From Salipaludibacillus agaradhaerens (lineage in GTDB: Bacteria; Bacillota; Bacilli; Bacillales; Salisediminibacteriaceae), in the NCBI RefSeq assembly GCF_002019735.1, contig NZ_KV917378.1, positions 677,869-741,868 of the forward strand: 64,000 bases of DNA. Direction: 5' to 3'. A model generated the notes under the pieces. That model saw only the letters and a list, made by a program, of their open reading frames with translations. It was not told the origin of the DNA and searched no databases. Below, piece after piece: positions 26,515 through 34,207 of the stretch. The translations under genes and the position numbers were made by a program. Position 1 is the first letter of the stretch; the number at the start of each line of letters is the position of its first letter.

Positions 26515-26989
26515 CAGGATCAGCTTCCCTTGCTAACTGAGCAATATGGTCTCTTAGCATATCTGCCTTTTCCAACGTAAGCCCAGGTATTTCATGAACA
26601 GTTGCAGCTGTCGATATAGTAACACTAGCTAAACGATAGTAGCGGAATAACGGACCTTGTTTTGTATCCACATGTTGAACCCGAATCATAGGAATAATGA
26701 CGCGTCTTAGAATAAATACGCCGTACATTAATTCAATCTCATTCTCATAAATCTTGTAACGCCACCGATTCCATTGTAGTTTTTGGATAATAAAAATGTT
26801 TATAAGAGCAAAAAGAAAGGCCAGCACAGCTAAGGCGTATGTTGGCCATATGGGAAGGAAAGTCCATATACGACTTAGCCCCCAATAGATTAATGGCAAT
26901 AAACCATAAAAAACAGAACCGAACGCAGATGTTATTTTCCAGACCTTCAAGGTCTTTAAATCTAATGGCTGATCTGGCTTAGGTCTCAT
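26507..26989 (-). CDS. ydbS: bacterial PH-domain membrane protein YdbS
   Basis: This 160-aa protein has two membrane helices (about 20-45 and 50-70) followed by one bPH_2 domain. The domain is recognisable by YEIYENEIELMYGVFI-like and VIIPMIRVQHVDTKQGPLFRYYRLASV segments, the usual hallmark of YdbS. It overlaps ydbT by 8 bp, which supports translational coupling and a joint complex. The ATG follows AAAGGAG. A small sigma-1.1-like gene lies 39 bp upstream on the same strand and may be co-transcribed. I found no TGAAAC-type sigma-W promoter just upstream. Confidence 0.85.
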   Translation of the reverse strand: MRPKPDQPLDLKTLKVWKITSAFGSVFYGLLPLIYWGLSRIWTFLPIWPTYALAVLAFLFALINIFIIQKLQWNRWRYKIYENEIELMYGVFILRRVIIPMIRVQHVDTKQGPLFRYYRLASVTISTAATVHEIPGLTLEKADMLRDHIAQLAREADPDE

Positions 26990-27028
26990 CGCTGTAAAAC
27001 TCCTTTTATGTAAATAACATGACTATCA

Positions 27029-27241
27029 TTATTCATCGTCTTCATTTACATAGATAATGGTAACCCCTTGTTCTTCTAGATAAGCTAACACTGCCTTATT
27101 TAGCTCATCATCTCTTAATAATCCTAAAGAAGGAGCTAACTCCAATTCTTCTAGATGACCATTCTCTGCATCTTCAATTAGCTCAATTATTTCTGTCATA
27201 CCTTTCTTTTCTAAAACAGCTGTCAATTCGTCACGTGTCAT
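27029..27241 (-). CDS. small protein resembling sigma factor region 1.1
   Basis: This 70-aa acidic protein matches the pattern of sigma-A region 1.1 in its last 30 residues (DDELNKAVLAYLEEQGVTIIYVNEDDE). The primary sigma factors have YLEEQGIEVVDE in that place. The N-terminal part is a helical MTRDELTAVLEKKG segment. There is no sigma region 2-4, so it cannot act as a sigma factor; binding to RNA polymerase or nucleic acid mimicry is only a guess. The ATG at 27241 follows GAGGAGG at good spacing; the frame extends to 27256. It is 39 bp upstream of ydbS. Confidence 0.65.
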   Translation of the reverse strand: MTRDELTAVLEKKGMTEIIELIEDAENGHLEELELAPSLGLLRDDELNKAVLAYLEEQGVTIIYVNEDDE

Positions 27242-27336
27242 ATAAGTCCTCCTCACTTATCTATGATAGTTGTATGCTACCATAGTCAGCAGGTATTTTC
27301 CATTTATTATAACGTCTTTTCATGACCATTACGAGC

Positions 27337-27371
27337 AAAAAAGCATTGACAGGAACACCCCTATCAATGCT
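27337..27371 (-). terminator. terminator of the Nfu/HEAT gene
   Basis: AGCATTGA and TCAATGCT, with an inner AGG/CCT pair, are followed on the minus strand by TTTTTTG. Confidence 0.88.
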
Positions 27372-27416
27372 ATACATATGAAGTTCTACAATATTTAACA
27401 ATACGGTATTAAGATG

Positions 27417-28541
27417 TTACTGGTCAAACACTTCAGTCATTTGTTTCCAGACAGACCCTTTAGCTTCTTCGCCACCTTCTATTCTAGCGAGGGCAAGTTT
27501 GGCTTGCATACTAACTTCGAACTCTGAATCCTCTTGAGCCTCTTTTAAAGCTGGAACTGCCCGTTCATCTCCCACTTCATACAAATACATAGCAGCTCTC
27601 CAACGTACAAGTTTTGACGGATCTTTCAGAGATTTTATCATGGCAGGAATAGCGGTTGTACTTCCGATATCCGACATGGCATCTCCCGCTGTTCTTCTCA
27701 CTGTGACTGTTTTATCCTCTAATGCTCTTTCTAAATATGGCATAACTTTTTCATCTTCTATCATACCTATATAAACCGTTGCCAATCGTCTGATGGACGC
27801 TTTCTCATCATTTAATGCCTTCTCAAGCACAGGAAGGTCTTCTATTTTTGGGTTCATTTGTTCAAGAATAGCAAATCGCTTTTTCCAGTCATCTTCATCA
27901 AGCATCTCTTCTGTCACTTTTAACCACTGTCGAGTTGGTTTTTCTAACGCTGAACTGTCGGTAGCTTTATCTGCATTCCTTACTAGCTCTTCTAATCGAG
28001 CCTCTGTATAAGTTGCCTGGAGTTCTTCCGCTACTTCATTCGCTACTTGATTAAGTTCTCCATACCGTGGACGCTGCTCTTTCCACTTCCTAAGCAGTAC
28101 AACATTGTCATCTTCTTTAGTCGCTTTATTTACAGCACTAACAAAACGTTCTGGTAAACCGACTCTCACTTCTTGTTCCCCATCTGATACTTTTACTTGC
28201 ATAGGAATGCCTTTAAACTCTTGGACATTTACCGTGACTTCACCGAAATGCTCGTCGACTGAATTTTCTTCTATCTCTTCTGAATGTTCGCCAAAAACAT
28301 GACGCACTTTCGGCAAAATTGCCTTCCAATCAACTTTTGGCGTACGCTCCACAGCAATGAAATCTGCTACATGGTAAACCCCTTTTACACCTTCAATGTC
28401 CAAAATTTCTTTCACGAACTGCGGTGCATCTTGTTTTTGTTTTAATGTATAGTTATTGGCTTTTCCTTGAGGAAGTGCCTCATTTAATGTGAACTTCATG
28501 GTATTCGGACTCGGTGTAGGTTCAACTGCAATAATTTTCAT
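27417..28541 (-). CDS. Nfu N-terminal and HEAT-repeat protein (CvfC/YpgR family)
   Basis: This 374-aa protein joins two parts. Residues 1-90 are an Nfu_N-type domain (VEPTPSPNTMKFTLNE), which is found in iron-sulfur scaffold proteins but here lacks the C-x-x-C module. Residues about 225-350 are at least four HEAT-like repeats (for example ALEDKTVTVRRTAGDAMSDIG and SLKDPSKLVRWRAAMYLYEVG, one per repeat). This architecture is that of B. subtilis YpgR and S. aureus CvfC, a conserved virulence factor. Its molecular role is not established. It is a single gene with its own terminator, divergent from the phosphoesterase gene. Confidence 0.82.
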   Translation of the reverse strand: MKIIAVEPTPSPNTMKFTLNEALPQGKANNYTLKQKQDAPQFVKEILDIEGVKGVYHVADFIAVERTPKVDWKAILPKVRHVFGEHSEEIEENSVDEHFGEVTVNVQEFKGIPMQVKVSDGEQEVRVGLPERFVSAVNKATKEDDNVVLLRKWKEQRPRYGELNQVANEVAEELQATYTEARLEELVRNADKATDSSALEKPTRQWLKVTEEMLDEDDWKKRFAILEQMNPKIEDLPVLEKALNDEKASIRRLATVYIGMIEDEKVMPYLERALEDKTVTVRRTAGDAMSDIGSTTAIPAMIKSLKDPSKLVRWRAAMYLYEVGDERAVPALKEAQEDSEFEVSMQAKLALARIEGGEEAKGSVWKQMTEVFDQ

Positions 28542-28683
28542 GGTTATACCCCTTTCTACTATGTGCGCCTTGTTTATTTTATCGTATCATAAAACTATGA
28601 ATGAACCCAACGGACGTGCCTGTTCAATTACATAGATCTTTGTTAAAGTAAAGTCATCATCATATTTAGGAGGAGAAAACGTA

Positions 28684-29415
28684 ATGAAACTTGCTTTAAT
28701 TTCTGATATTCACGGAAATGCAGAAGCGTTAAAATCTGTTCTTAACGATCTTTCAATTGTTGGCGCAACACATGTTGCTGTTTTGGGCGATCTCTCTTTC
28801 CGTGGACCACAACCGAAAGAATGCCTTGATTTAATCAGAGAGTTGCAAGCTAAAGTGATTAAGGGGAATGCAGATGAGTGGATTGTTCGGGGGATAAAAA
28901 AAGGTGAAGTACCAGAACCGGCCTTTGAGATGATGCGACAGGAGCAAGCCTGGGCTAAAGAGCAATTGACAGAGGAAGACCTTAATTATCTATCTACACT
29001 CCCTGAAACACTTGAGCTCCCTTTATCTAATAAAGAACAATTATATGCTTGTCACGCCACCCCTAGTAGTTTATTCGATGTTATTTCAAATGAAGCTGAC
29101 AATGACTCGTTTTCTGTATACACAAAGGCAAATAATCGAGCCACTTATTATGCTTATGGCCATATTCACTTACCATTTTTACGAGCATTTTCTGAGAAAA
29201 AAATAATGAATACTGGTAGTGTAGGTCTTCCTTTTGATGGTGATGTAAGAGCATCGTATATAGTGCTAGATAGTACTCATAACGATATTAACATTCAATT
29301 TCGCAGAGTTAGCTATGATGTAGAAAAAGCTTGCCATGCTTTAGATGAGACTAACTATCCAGAAACCGCTAAAAAAGTAGTGAAAAAAATTTATACGACT
29401 GGCTCAAAACCTTAA
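28684..29415 (+). CDS. metallophosphoesterase family protein
   Basis: This 243-aa calcineurin-like phosphoesterase keeps the full metal-ligand set: DIHGN (residues 8-12), GDL, GNAD in place of GNH, CHATP, and the GHIH motif in YGHIHLPF near 160, followed by NTGSVGLPFDGD. It is most like the YfcE/ApaH-related cytosolic phosphodiesterases. The substrate (nucleotide, dinucleotide or phosphodiester) is not clear. The ATG follows AGGAGGAG with good spacing. It is a single gene. Repeat copy 3 lies between it and the convergent thioredoxin-fold genes. Confidence 0.85.
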   Translation: MKLALISDIHGNAEALKSVLNDLSIVGATHVAVLGDLSFRGPQPKECLDLIRELQAKVIKGNADEWIVRGIKKGEVPEPAFEMMRQEQAWAKEQLTEEDLNYLSTLPETLELPLSNKEQLYACHATPSSLFDVISNEADNDSFSVYTKANNRATYYAYGHIHLPFLRAFSEKKIMNTGSVGLPFDGDVRASYIVLDSTHNDINIQFRRVSYDVEKACHALDETNYPETAKKVVKKIYTTGSKP

Positions 29416-29545
29416 CCGTGAAGCTAGGACATACTAATTAAGTTTCAAGAACATTTGTGTGGGAGGGATAGACCAAACAATCTGATTTATACCTCTCCAC
29501 GATATCATTTCCCCTTACTCTTATCACATAGTTTCGTTTATATAA

Positions 29546-29630
29546 CGAACCTTCAATCAGAACATTAGCGTCCGTTAGCTCTCCTCTCTATGTTGAACCG
29601 AGCGATTTACGGACGCTTATCTGTGATAAA
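29546..29630 (-). repeat. dispersed intergenic palindromic repeat, copy 3 (best conserved)
   Basis: On the minus strand it carries TTATCACAGATAAGCGTCCG at one end and AGCTAACGGACGCTAATG then CTGATTGAAGGTTCG at the other. AGCGTCCGT and ACGGACGCT are perfect complements over 9 bp, so the element can fold into a long hairpin. It lies between two convergent genes. Confidence 0.85.
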
Positions 29631-29645
29631 TCATGAACAAACATT

Positions 29646-30062
29646 TTATATAACATGCCCTATCTTCTCAATCATTTGGGCCAACGTTGCTTTATCATGA
29701 AAAGTAGCTGTTATGATGTGCTGTTTATTTAACAAAAAAGTTGTTGGAACTGACATACACTGGAACTGATCATATACTTTTGTCCCTTCGTCTTTTAGAG
29801 CAGGGAATGTAAAGTGATTATCTTGATAATACTTTTCTCCTGCCCCTTTTTTATGTTCTCTGCCGGTTACATTTATCATTAAAAGCACAAAGTCATCTGT
29901 TTTGATCTCATTGTATAACAATTGTTTATAACCTAAGTCCCTTTGACTGTCAGGACACCATGAAACCCAAAATGTTAAAAGAATGGCCTTTCCTTTAAAA
30001 TCATTTAATGACATATGATGATGAGAATTTAGGTCTTTTAATGTAAACATAGGTGCTTTCAT
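29646..30062 (-). CDS. thioredoxin-fold protein with single-cysteine CPDS active site
   Basis: This 138-aa protein has the redoxin/TlpA fold: a PMFTLKDLNS start, GKAILLTFWVSWCPDS at the active-site helix, VTGREHKKGAG in the middle, and the cis-proline segment SVPTTFLLN. The usual CxxC is CPDS, so the resolving cysteine is lost and it cannot act as a standard thiol-disulfide oxidase. It may be a monothiol reductase or use an external thiol such as bacillithiol. There is no signal peptide. The ATG at 30062 follows GAGGAGG, 22 bp after the gene ending at 30085, so the two form an operon divergent from the TsuA-type transporter. Confidence 0.75.
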   Translation of the reverse strand: MKAPMFTLKDLNSHHHMSLNDFKGKAILLTFWVSWCPDSQRDLGYKQLLYNEIKTDDFVLLMINVTGREHKKGAGEKYYQDNHFTFPALKDEGTKVYDQFQCMSVPTTFLLNKQHIITATFHDKATLAQMIEKIGHVI

Positions 30063-30084
30063 ACTTACTTTCCCTCCTCAATTG

Positions 30085-30381
30085 TTAATGAGTAGATATA
30101 AATTCAAATACATTAGAAACAGATTCGAATGCATATAATTTCTTTATAGGCTTCCCTTCCACAATTTTCACGAGACATGGGACACTTTCAATTCCCCATA
30201 ATTGCGCATCATTTTTTAAATAATTTAAATCTAATTCATATATAAAACTCTCTCCATAAGCCTTTTCAGCTAACTCTATAAATGTCCGAGCTAGCTGACA
30301 TGTCCCACACAGAGGTGTATATAAATAAATCCATTTAGTCCTTTCCGTGTTTAGCTCCCCATTGTGCTTAAGTGTAATCAC
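30085..30381 (-). CDS. thioredoxin-like protein (YusE-like)
   Basis: This 98-aa cytosolic protein has the minimal thioredoxin fold. The active site is CGTC in YTPLCGTCQLAR, with cis-proline in ESVPCLVKI, where an additional cysteine follows the proline. It resembles B. subtilis YusE. It probably reduces a small set of targets. The start is GTG at 30381 with AAAGGAAAG upstream. It is the first gene of the two-gene leftward unit, divergent from the thiosulfate transporter at 30564. The context suggests a link to sulfur or thiosulfate metabolism, but this is inference. Confidence 0.75.
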   Translation of the reverse strand: MITLKHNGELNTERTKWIYLYTPLCGTCQLARTFIELAEKAYGESFIYELDLNYLKNDAQLWGIESVPCLVKIVEGKPIKKLYAFESVSNVFEFISTH

Positions 30382-30490
30382 GTTATCTTTCCTTTCATAT
30401 TAGTCCATTTTTAAGTAATTCATTACCATAAGCTTGACCTTCGTTTACTTGATTCTATTATAACTTATACATCTAGCAAGGTGTTTTTCT

Positions 30491-30519
30491 TTACAAAAAA
30501 CCTGATGTTAGATTAATAT
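30491..30519 (+). promoter_or_regulatory. promoter of the TsuA-type transporter
   Basis: TTACAA at 30491 and TAATAT at 30514-30519 are separated by 17 bp, with the start codon 45 bp downstream. An alternative pair TTGACC-16-TATTAT lies at 30434-30461. Confidence 0.5.
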
Positions 30520-30563
30520 CTTATAGTAATTCCTATTATATCTATCAAATTAGAGGTGATTCA

Positions 30564-31808
30564 ATGGTTAGTCAAGCAACATCAAGAGAACAGAGAAAGG
30601 TTTCCTTAATACCCCTTCCTCCTATGCAAACACGTCCATTTTTTCTCGGCGTCGGGCTGTTTATTATGCTCCTCATTATCAGTCAATTCATCGCCGGGAC
30701 ACAGATGGCCCTTTTATCTGGCTTAGGCCTTCTATTAGGCTTTACACTTTTTCATGCAAGGTTTGGTTTTACATCAGCTTTTCGTCGATTATTAACTGTA
30801 GGAAATGGTGAAGCAATACGAGCACATATGGTTATGCTTGCTGTAGCAGTGACTTTGTTTGCCCCCATACTTCATTTTGGCGTCGGTTTTTTTGGAGAAA
30901 GTCCTACCGGGTTTGTTTCTCCTGTGGGAACGAGTGTTATTGTTGGCTCATTTTTATTCGGAATAGGCATGCAGCTCGGTAATGGATGTGCATCCGGAAC
31001 ATTATTTTCTCTAGGTAGTGGGCGCTCTTCTATGATTATTGTGTTGATCAGCTTTATTATTGGATCAGTATTTGGAGCATGGCATTTCGAATTTTGGACA
31101 GAAACTATGCCGAATTGGGAAGGGATCTCCCTTGCTACTCATACGGGATTAGGTTATTTTGGAGCCTGGACTTTACAAATGTTAATTTTTTCCTTCATTT
31201 TTGTGCTGACGTATGTTATTTCTAAAAGAAAAAAAGCGCCTAAAATGGCACCTTTACCGACTGCCACAGGGATAAAGCGAGTCATTAGAGGCTCTTGGCC
31301 TATTTTAATCGCCGCAGTTCTTTTAGCTGTTCTTAATGCCGCAACGTTAATGTTACGTGGTCAACCGTGGGGAATTACAGGCGCGTTTGCCCTTTGGGGG
31401 TCTAAAATTGCCCAATTTATTGGAATTGATGTGGCATCATGGGGGTATTGGCAAGGTGCCCGTGCCTCATCGCTCGATCAATCCATCTTCTTCGATTCCA
31501 CTTCTGTTATGAACTTTGGCCTTATAATTGGTGCTTTCATGGCAACAACTGCTGGAGGATTGTTTAGCTTTAAGAAAAAGATTCCATTAAAACTCATTTT
31601 GGCCTCCGTAATCGGCGGACTTCTCATGGGTTATGGCGCGAGGCTAGCGTTTGGTTGTAATATTGGTGCTTACTTTGGCGGCATTGCCTCCTTTAGTGTC
31701 CACGGGTGGATTTGGATGATTTTTGCCTTATTAGGCTCTCTTTTGGCAATAAAATGTCGTCCATTCTTCGGACTTCAAAATCCTAAAAAAGAAGATACTT
31801 TCTGTTAA
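30564..31808 (+). CDS. tsuA: YeeE/YedE family thiosulfate transporter (TsuA-type)
   Basis: This 414-aa protein has about nine to ten membrane helices and the duplicated YeeE/YedE pattern. The conserved cysteines are in GNGCASGTL (about residue 148) and in AFGCNIGAYFGG (about 371), with the second-half GARLAFG motif. In TsuA these cysteines pass thiosulfate ions across the membrane. No TusA/TsuB-like sulfurtransferase gene is adjacent; instead two thioredoxin-fold genes are divergent. The ATG follows AGAGGTGATTCA. It is a single gene, and uptake of thiosulfate for cysteine synthesis is the likely role. Confidence 0.85.
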   Translation: MVSQATSREQRKVSLIPLPPMQTRPFFLGVGLFIMLLIISQFIAGTQMALLSGLGLLLGFTLFHARFGFTSAFRRLLTVGNGEAIRAHMVMLAVAVTLFAPILHFGVGFFGESPTGFVSPVGTSVIVGSFLFGIGMQLGNGCASGTLFSLGSGRSSMIIVLISFIIGSVFGAWHFEFWTETMPNWEGISLATHTGLGYFGAWTLQMLIFSFIFVLTYVISKRKKAPKMAPLPTATGIKRVIRGSWPILIAAVLLAVLNAATLMLRGQPWGITGAFALWGSKIAQFIGIDVASWGYWQGARASSLDQSIFFDSTSVMNFGLIIGAFMATTAGGLFSFKKKIPLKLILASVIGGLLMGYGARLAFGCNIGAYFGGIASFSVHGWIWMIFALLGSLLAIKCRPFFGLQNPKKEDTFC

Positions 31809-31926
31809 CTCCATTAAATAAGGTCTTCATCATTGTAGGTTATACTGCTGGTTGCTACGCTAAAACTTTCAACTATAAAGTGAGTAAAATACTTTTAAGA
31901 AAACTGGATGTATATCAACTCATGAA

Positions 31927-31970
31927 AGTATCCGCCGACAAATAGATCGGCGGATACTAATTTGCTTTTT
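31927..31970. terminator. terminator between convergent genes
   Basis: AGTATCCGCCGA and TCGGCGGATACT form a perfect 12-bp stem with an 8-nt loop. It is followed by AATTTGCTTTTT on the plus strand; the minus side has only a short T run. Confidence 0.75.
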
Positions 31971-31990
31971 AAAATAAGCTTTTAAGACAA

Positions 31991-32185
31991 CTACTTATTT
32001 CTTTCCATTTGTGTTTCAGACCATTTATATAGCTCTTCAGCAAACTGATTCACGTCTACATCAAACGGATAACCTATTTTAAATTCTTCCTTTTCATTAG
32101 AGTTTAACCTCATGTAGGTATTTTTTAATTCTTGACTCATATGCGCCACTTCTTCAAGTTTTTTTCTAATAATTTGTATTTCCAT
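31991..32185 (-). CDS. small protein, unknown
   Basis: This 64-aa soluble protein has an N-terminal amphipathic helix (IQIIRKKLEEVAHMSQELKN) and an acidic-aromatic C-terminal half ending LYKWSETQMERNK. The ATG at 32185 follows GGAGGGATATAGCC and is preferred to the upstream in-frame start at 32218. It begins 52 bp after the PncA-like gene on the same strand and is probably co-transcribed with it. I do not recognise the family. A strong terminator lies just after the stop. Confidence 0.6.
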   Translation of the reverse strand: MEIQIIRKKLEEVAHMSQELKNTYMRLNSNEKEEFKIGYPFDVDVNQFAEELYKWSETQMERNK

Positions 32186-32237
32186 GGCTATATCCCTCCT
32201 ACATGTCCCTTTCCCCACTTTGCTTTTTTAAATCTGA

Positions 32238-32810
32238 CTATTTCACTTCAACCCATTTTTCTACAACTTTTGCACCAATCGTGTTGGCGAAGTGTTGAAG
32301 AGCCCATTCATGCCCTGTGGGATCAAAGCTCTCTACGGCGTCTTGATGGACAATAATATTAAACCCTTTATTATAAGCATCCACAGCTGTATGTAATACA
32401 CAAATATCTGTGCATACACCTACGAGGTGAATGTCTTGTATACCTCTTTCACGTAATTTTAGTTCAAGATCAGTGCCAGCGAAAGCACTATATCGGGTTT
32501 TATCCATCCAATAGTAATGCTCTTTTTCCTTTGAAGGAAGTTCTTCTACGAATTGCCCTAATAACCCATACAATTTACGGCCTTTTGTGCCTCTTATATT
32601 ATGAGCAGGGAACAAAGCGGTTTCAGGGTGATAAGAATCATCTTCGTCATGGGCATCAACAGCAAACACAATAAAATCATCTGTATCCATAAACAATTGC
32701 GTTAATTGTGTGATCCTTTTTTCAATTGCCTGTCCCCTCTCACCGCACGTCAGTTTACCATCATCTGCAACAAAATCATTTGTGTAGTCGATCACTATCA
32801 ATGCTTTCAT
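32238..32810 (-). CDS. pncA: isochorismatase-family amidohydrolase, nicotinamidase-like
   Basis: This 190-aa cysteine hydrolase has the catalytic triad of the family: Asp in VIDYTNDF, Lys in MDKTRYSAF and the nucleophile Cys in GVCTDICVLHTA. The metal-site histidine lies in the AVDAHDEDDSYHPE segment, which is typical of nicotinamidases (PncA, B. subtilis YueJ). These convert nicotinamide to nicotinate for NAD salvage. The ATG at 32810, preceded by GGGGAGG, is preferred over an upstream in-frame start at 32855. A small unknown gene follows 52 bp later. Other isochorismatase-fold substrates cannot be excluded. Confidence 0.85.
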   Translation of the reverse strand: MKALIVIDYTNDFVADDGKLTCGERGQAIEKRITQLTQLFMDTDDFIVFAVDAHDEDDSYHPETALFPAHNIRGTKGRKLYGLLGQFVEELPSKEKEHYYWMDKTRYSAFAGTDLELKLRERGIQDIHLVGVCTDICVLHTAVDAYNKGFNIIVHQDAVESFDPTGHEWALQHFANTIGAKVVEKWVEVK

Positions 32811-32981
32811 AACTATTCCTCCCCATTCATATACATCTAAAGTTGTTATTTCCATTGTACCATGACCAACCTAAATAAGCGCTGATGGTCGTTTGATAAA
32901 ATTTAGAATTTTGTTTTTATTCTGATTATAATCGTATATAATTAATTTTAAGATTGAAGCAAAGGAGTGTTCGGCAACGTT

Positions 32982-33611
32982 ATGAAAATCAAGTATAATG
33001 TCATCCCAAAAGAAAATGTTCGTTACTGCGACACCACATTCACTATTAAAGAAGCGGCAAAAACACTTGAAGACAGCGGTTTTCGCTGCATACCAGTTCT
33101 TGATGATACCGGTAATTATTTCAAAGGGAATATCTACATTCAACACATTTATCGTGCTATTGTAAAGGATACTGTTAAATGGGAGGATTCTATAACAAAA
33201 TTGATTCATGACGAAAGGGTCCATATTGAAGAACAAGCATCGTTTTTTCGTATTTTTTCACGTATTAAACGATATCCTTATTTGGCAGTGCTGAATGCTG
33301 AACATCAATTTGCTGGCATTTTAACTCATGCTAACGTGATGGAGATACTGGAAGATTCGTGGGGAATACAATCTGGTAGATACACCTTAACAGTCTCTAC
33401 TCATGAATATCAGGGGGCCTTAAGCAATATTGTGGCAAGTATCAAAAAGTTCACAAATATTCAAAGTTTAATGACATTAGATAATGAAAGCACTTTTTTC
33501 AGAAGGGTGATTATCACTTTACCGGAAAGCACGACAAATGACATACTACAAAACATGATTAATCATTTAGAAACTGAAGGCTTTCGTGTTTTTGATGTTG
33601 AAAAGATATAA
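32982..33611 (+). CDS. CBS-pair and ACT domain protein (CbpA-like)
   Basis: The protein of about 209 aa has two CBS motifs (residues 1-60 and about 70-125; IPVLDDTGNYFKG and YLAVLNAEHQFAGILTHANVMEI are the repeat cores). An ACT-like domain follows from about 140, with the end ILQNMINHLETEGFRVFDVEK. It has the layout of Listeria CbpA, a c-di-AMP-binding protein; c-di-AMP or adenosine-nucleotide binding is inferred, not visible. No membrane or enzyme domain is attached. The start is probably the ATG at 32982; AAAGGAG lies 14 bases upstream, which is long. It is a single gene between convergent or divergent neighbours. Confidence 0.75.
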   Translation: MKIKYNVIPKENVRYCDTTFTIKEAAKTLEDSGFRCIPVLDDTGNYFKGNIYIQHIYRAIVKDTVKWEDSITKLIHDERVHIEEQASFFRIFSRIKRYPYLAVLNAEHQFAGILTHANVMEILEDSWGIQSGRYTLTVSTHEYQGALSNIVASIKKFTNIQSLMTLDNESTFFRRVIITLPESTTNDILQNMINHLETEGFRVFDVEKI

Positions 33612-33625
33612 TGAGTTCTTTACTA

Positions 33626-33664
33626 AAACCTATTGTGTCGCAAGCTACCACAATAGGTTTTATA
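33626..33664. terminator. bidirectional terminator
   Basis: AAACCTATTGTG and CACAATAGGTTT form a perfect 12-bp stem with an 11-nt loop, with TTTTATATT on the plus side and TTTTAG on the minus side. Confidence 0.8.
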
Positions 33665-33675
33665 TTCAGTCTTCT

Positions 33676-34137
33676 TTAACCCTCTTTATCTTCTTCAGTT
33701 CGTTCAATAGCAGTAATACGATAACCATCACTTCCTTCAGAGATATAAAACTGTCGTTGGCGTAACTCTGTAAATGATGACTCAAATTGTTCTACTGTGA
33801 CCTCCTCTTCCCAACGAACTCTATATTCCTCAAATTGATTCTGTTCTACATGAATATTAAGAGCTTCATCGAATCTTTCTATTTTTCTCTCACCTATTAA
33901 TTGTTGATGTTGTCTTCTTTCCATATGGTAAACATGACTATTTCCTACAAAAAAAGGCTCCATTAATGAGAAAGATTGGCTCTCTAGGCTTTCTTCCCAA
34001 GCTTCTTTATACTCATACATAAAGGCTATAAGTGATTCTTTATCAGCTTTGTTTTCTAAATCTGCCCATATCTCTTCTTCATCACAAGCAGTTAAAAACA
34101 TAAGGATAACTAACCATCCAACTATAAACTTTTTCAC
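33676..34137 (-). CDS. lipoprotein with TcaA-type NTF2-like domain
   Basis: The 153-aa precursor has a lipoprotein signal peptide with the lipobox LTAC (Cys at residue 18), so it should be attached to the outer face of the membrane. The mature part is rich in Glu and aromatic residues and follows the pattern of the C-terminal NTF2-like domain of TcaA/YvbJ proteins (FMYEYKEAWEESLES, then VYHMERRQHQQLIGERK, and GYRITAIERTE). TcaA acts in teicoplanin resistance and envelope sensing, but this protein lacks the TcaA zinc ribbon and membrane helix, so it is only related. The ATG follows AAAGGGGTCGTGACGTG. It is a single gene. Confidence 0.7.
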   Translation of the reverse strand: MKKFIVGWLVILMFLTACDEEEIWADLENKADKESLIAFMYEYKEAWEESLESQSFSLMEPFFVGNSHVYHMERRQHQQLIGERKIERFDEALNIHVEQNQFEEYRVRWEEEVTVEQFESSFTELRQRQFYISEGSDGYRITAIERTEEDKEG

Positions 34138-34173
34138 GTCACGACCCCTTCTTTATCACTATTATCTCATGAG

Positions 34174-34207
34174 AAAAAGTAGCGCCTTTCTTTCAGGCAA
34201 CTACTTT
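34174..34207 (-). terminator. terminator overlapping the end of yppE
   Basis: AAAGTAG and CTACTTT, with an inner GCCT/AGGC pair, are followed on the minus strand by TTTTTCTC. The upstream arm overlaps the yppE stop codon. Confidence 0.8.
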
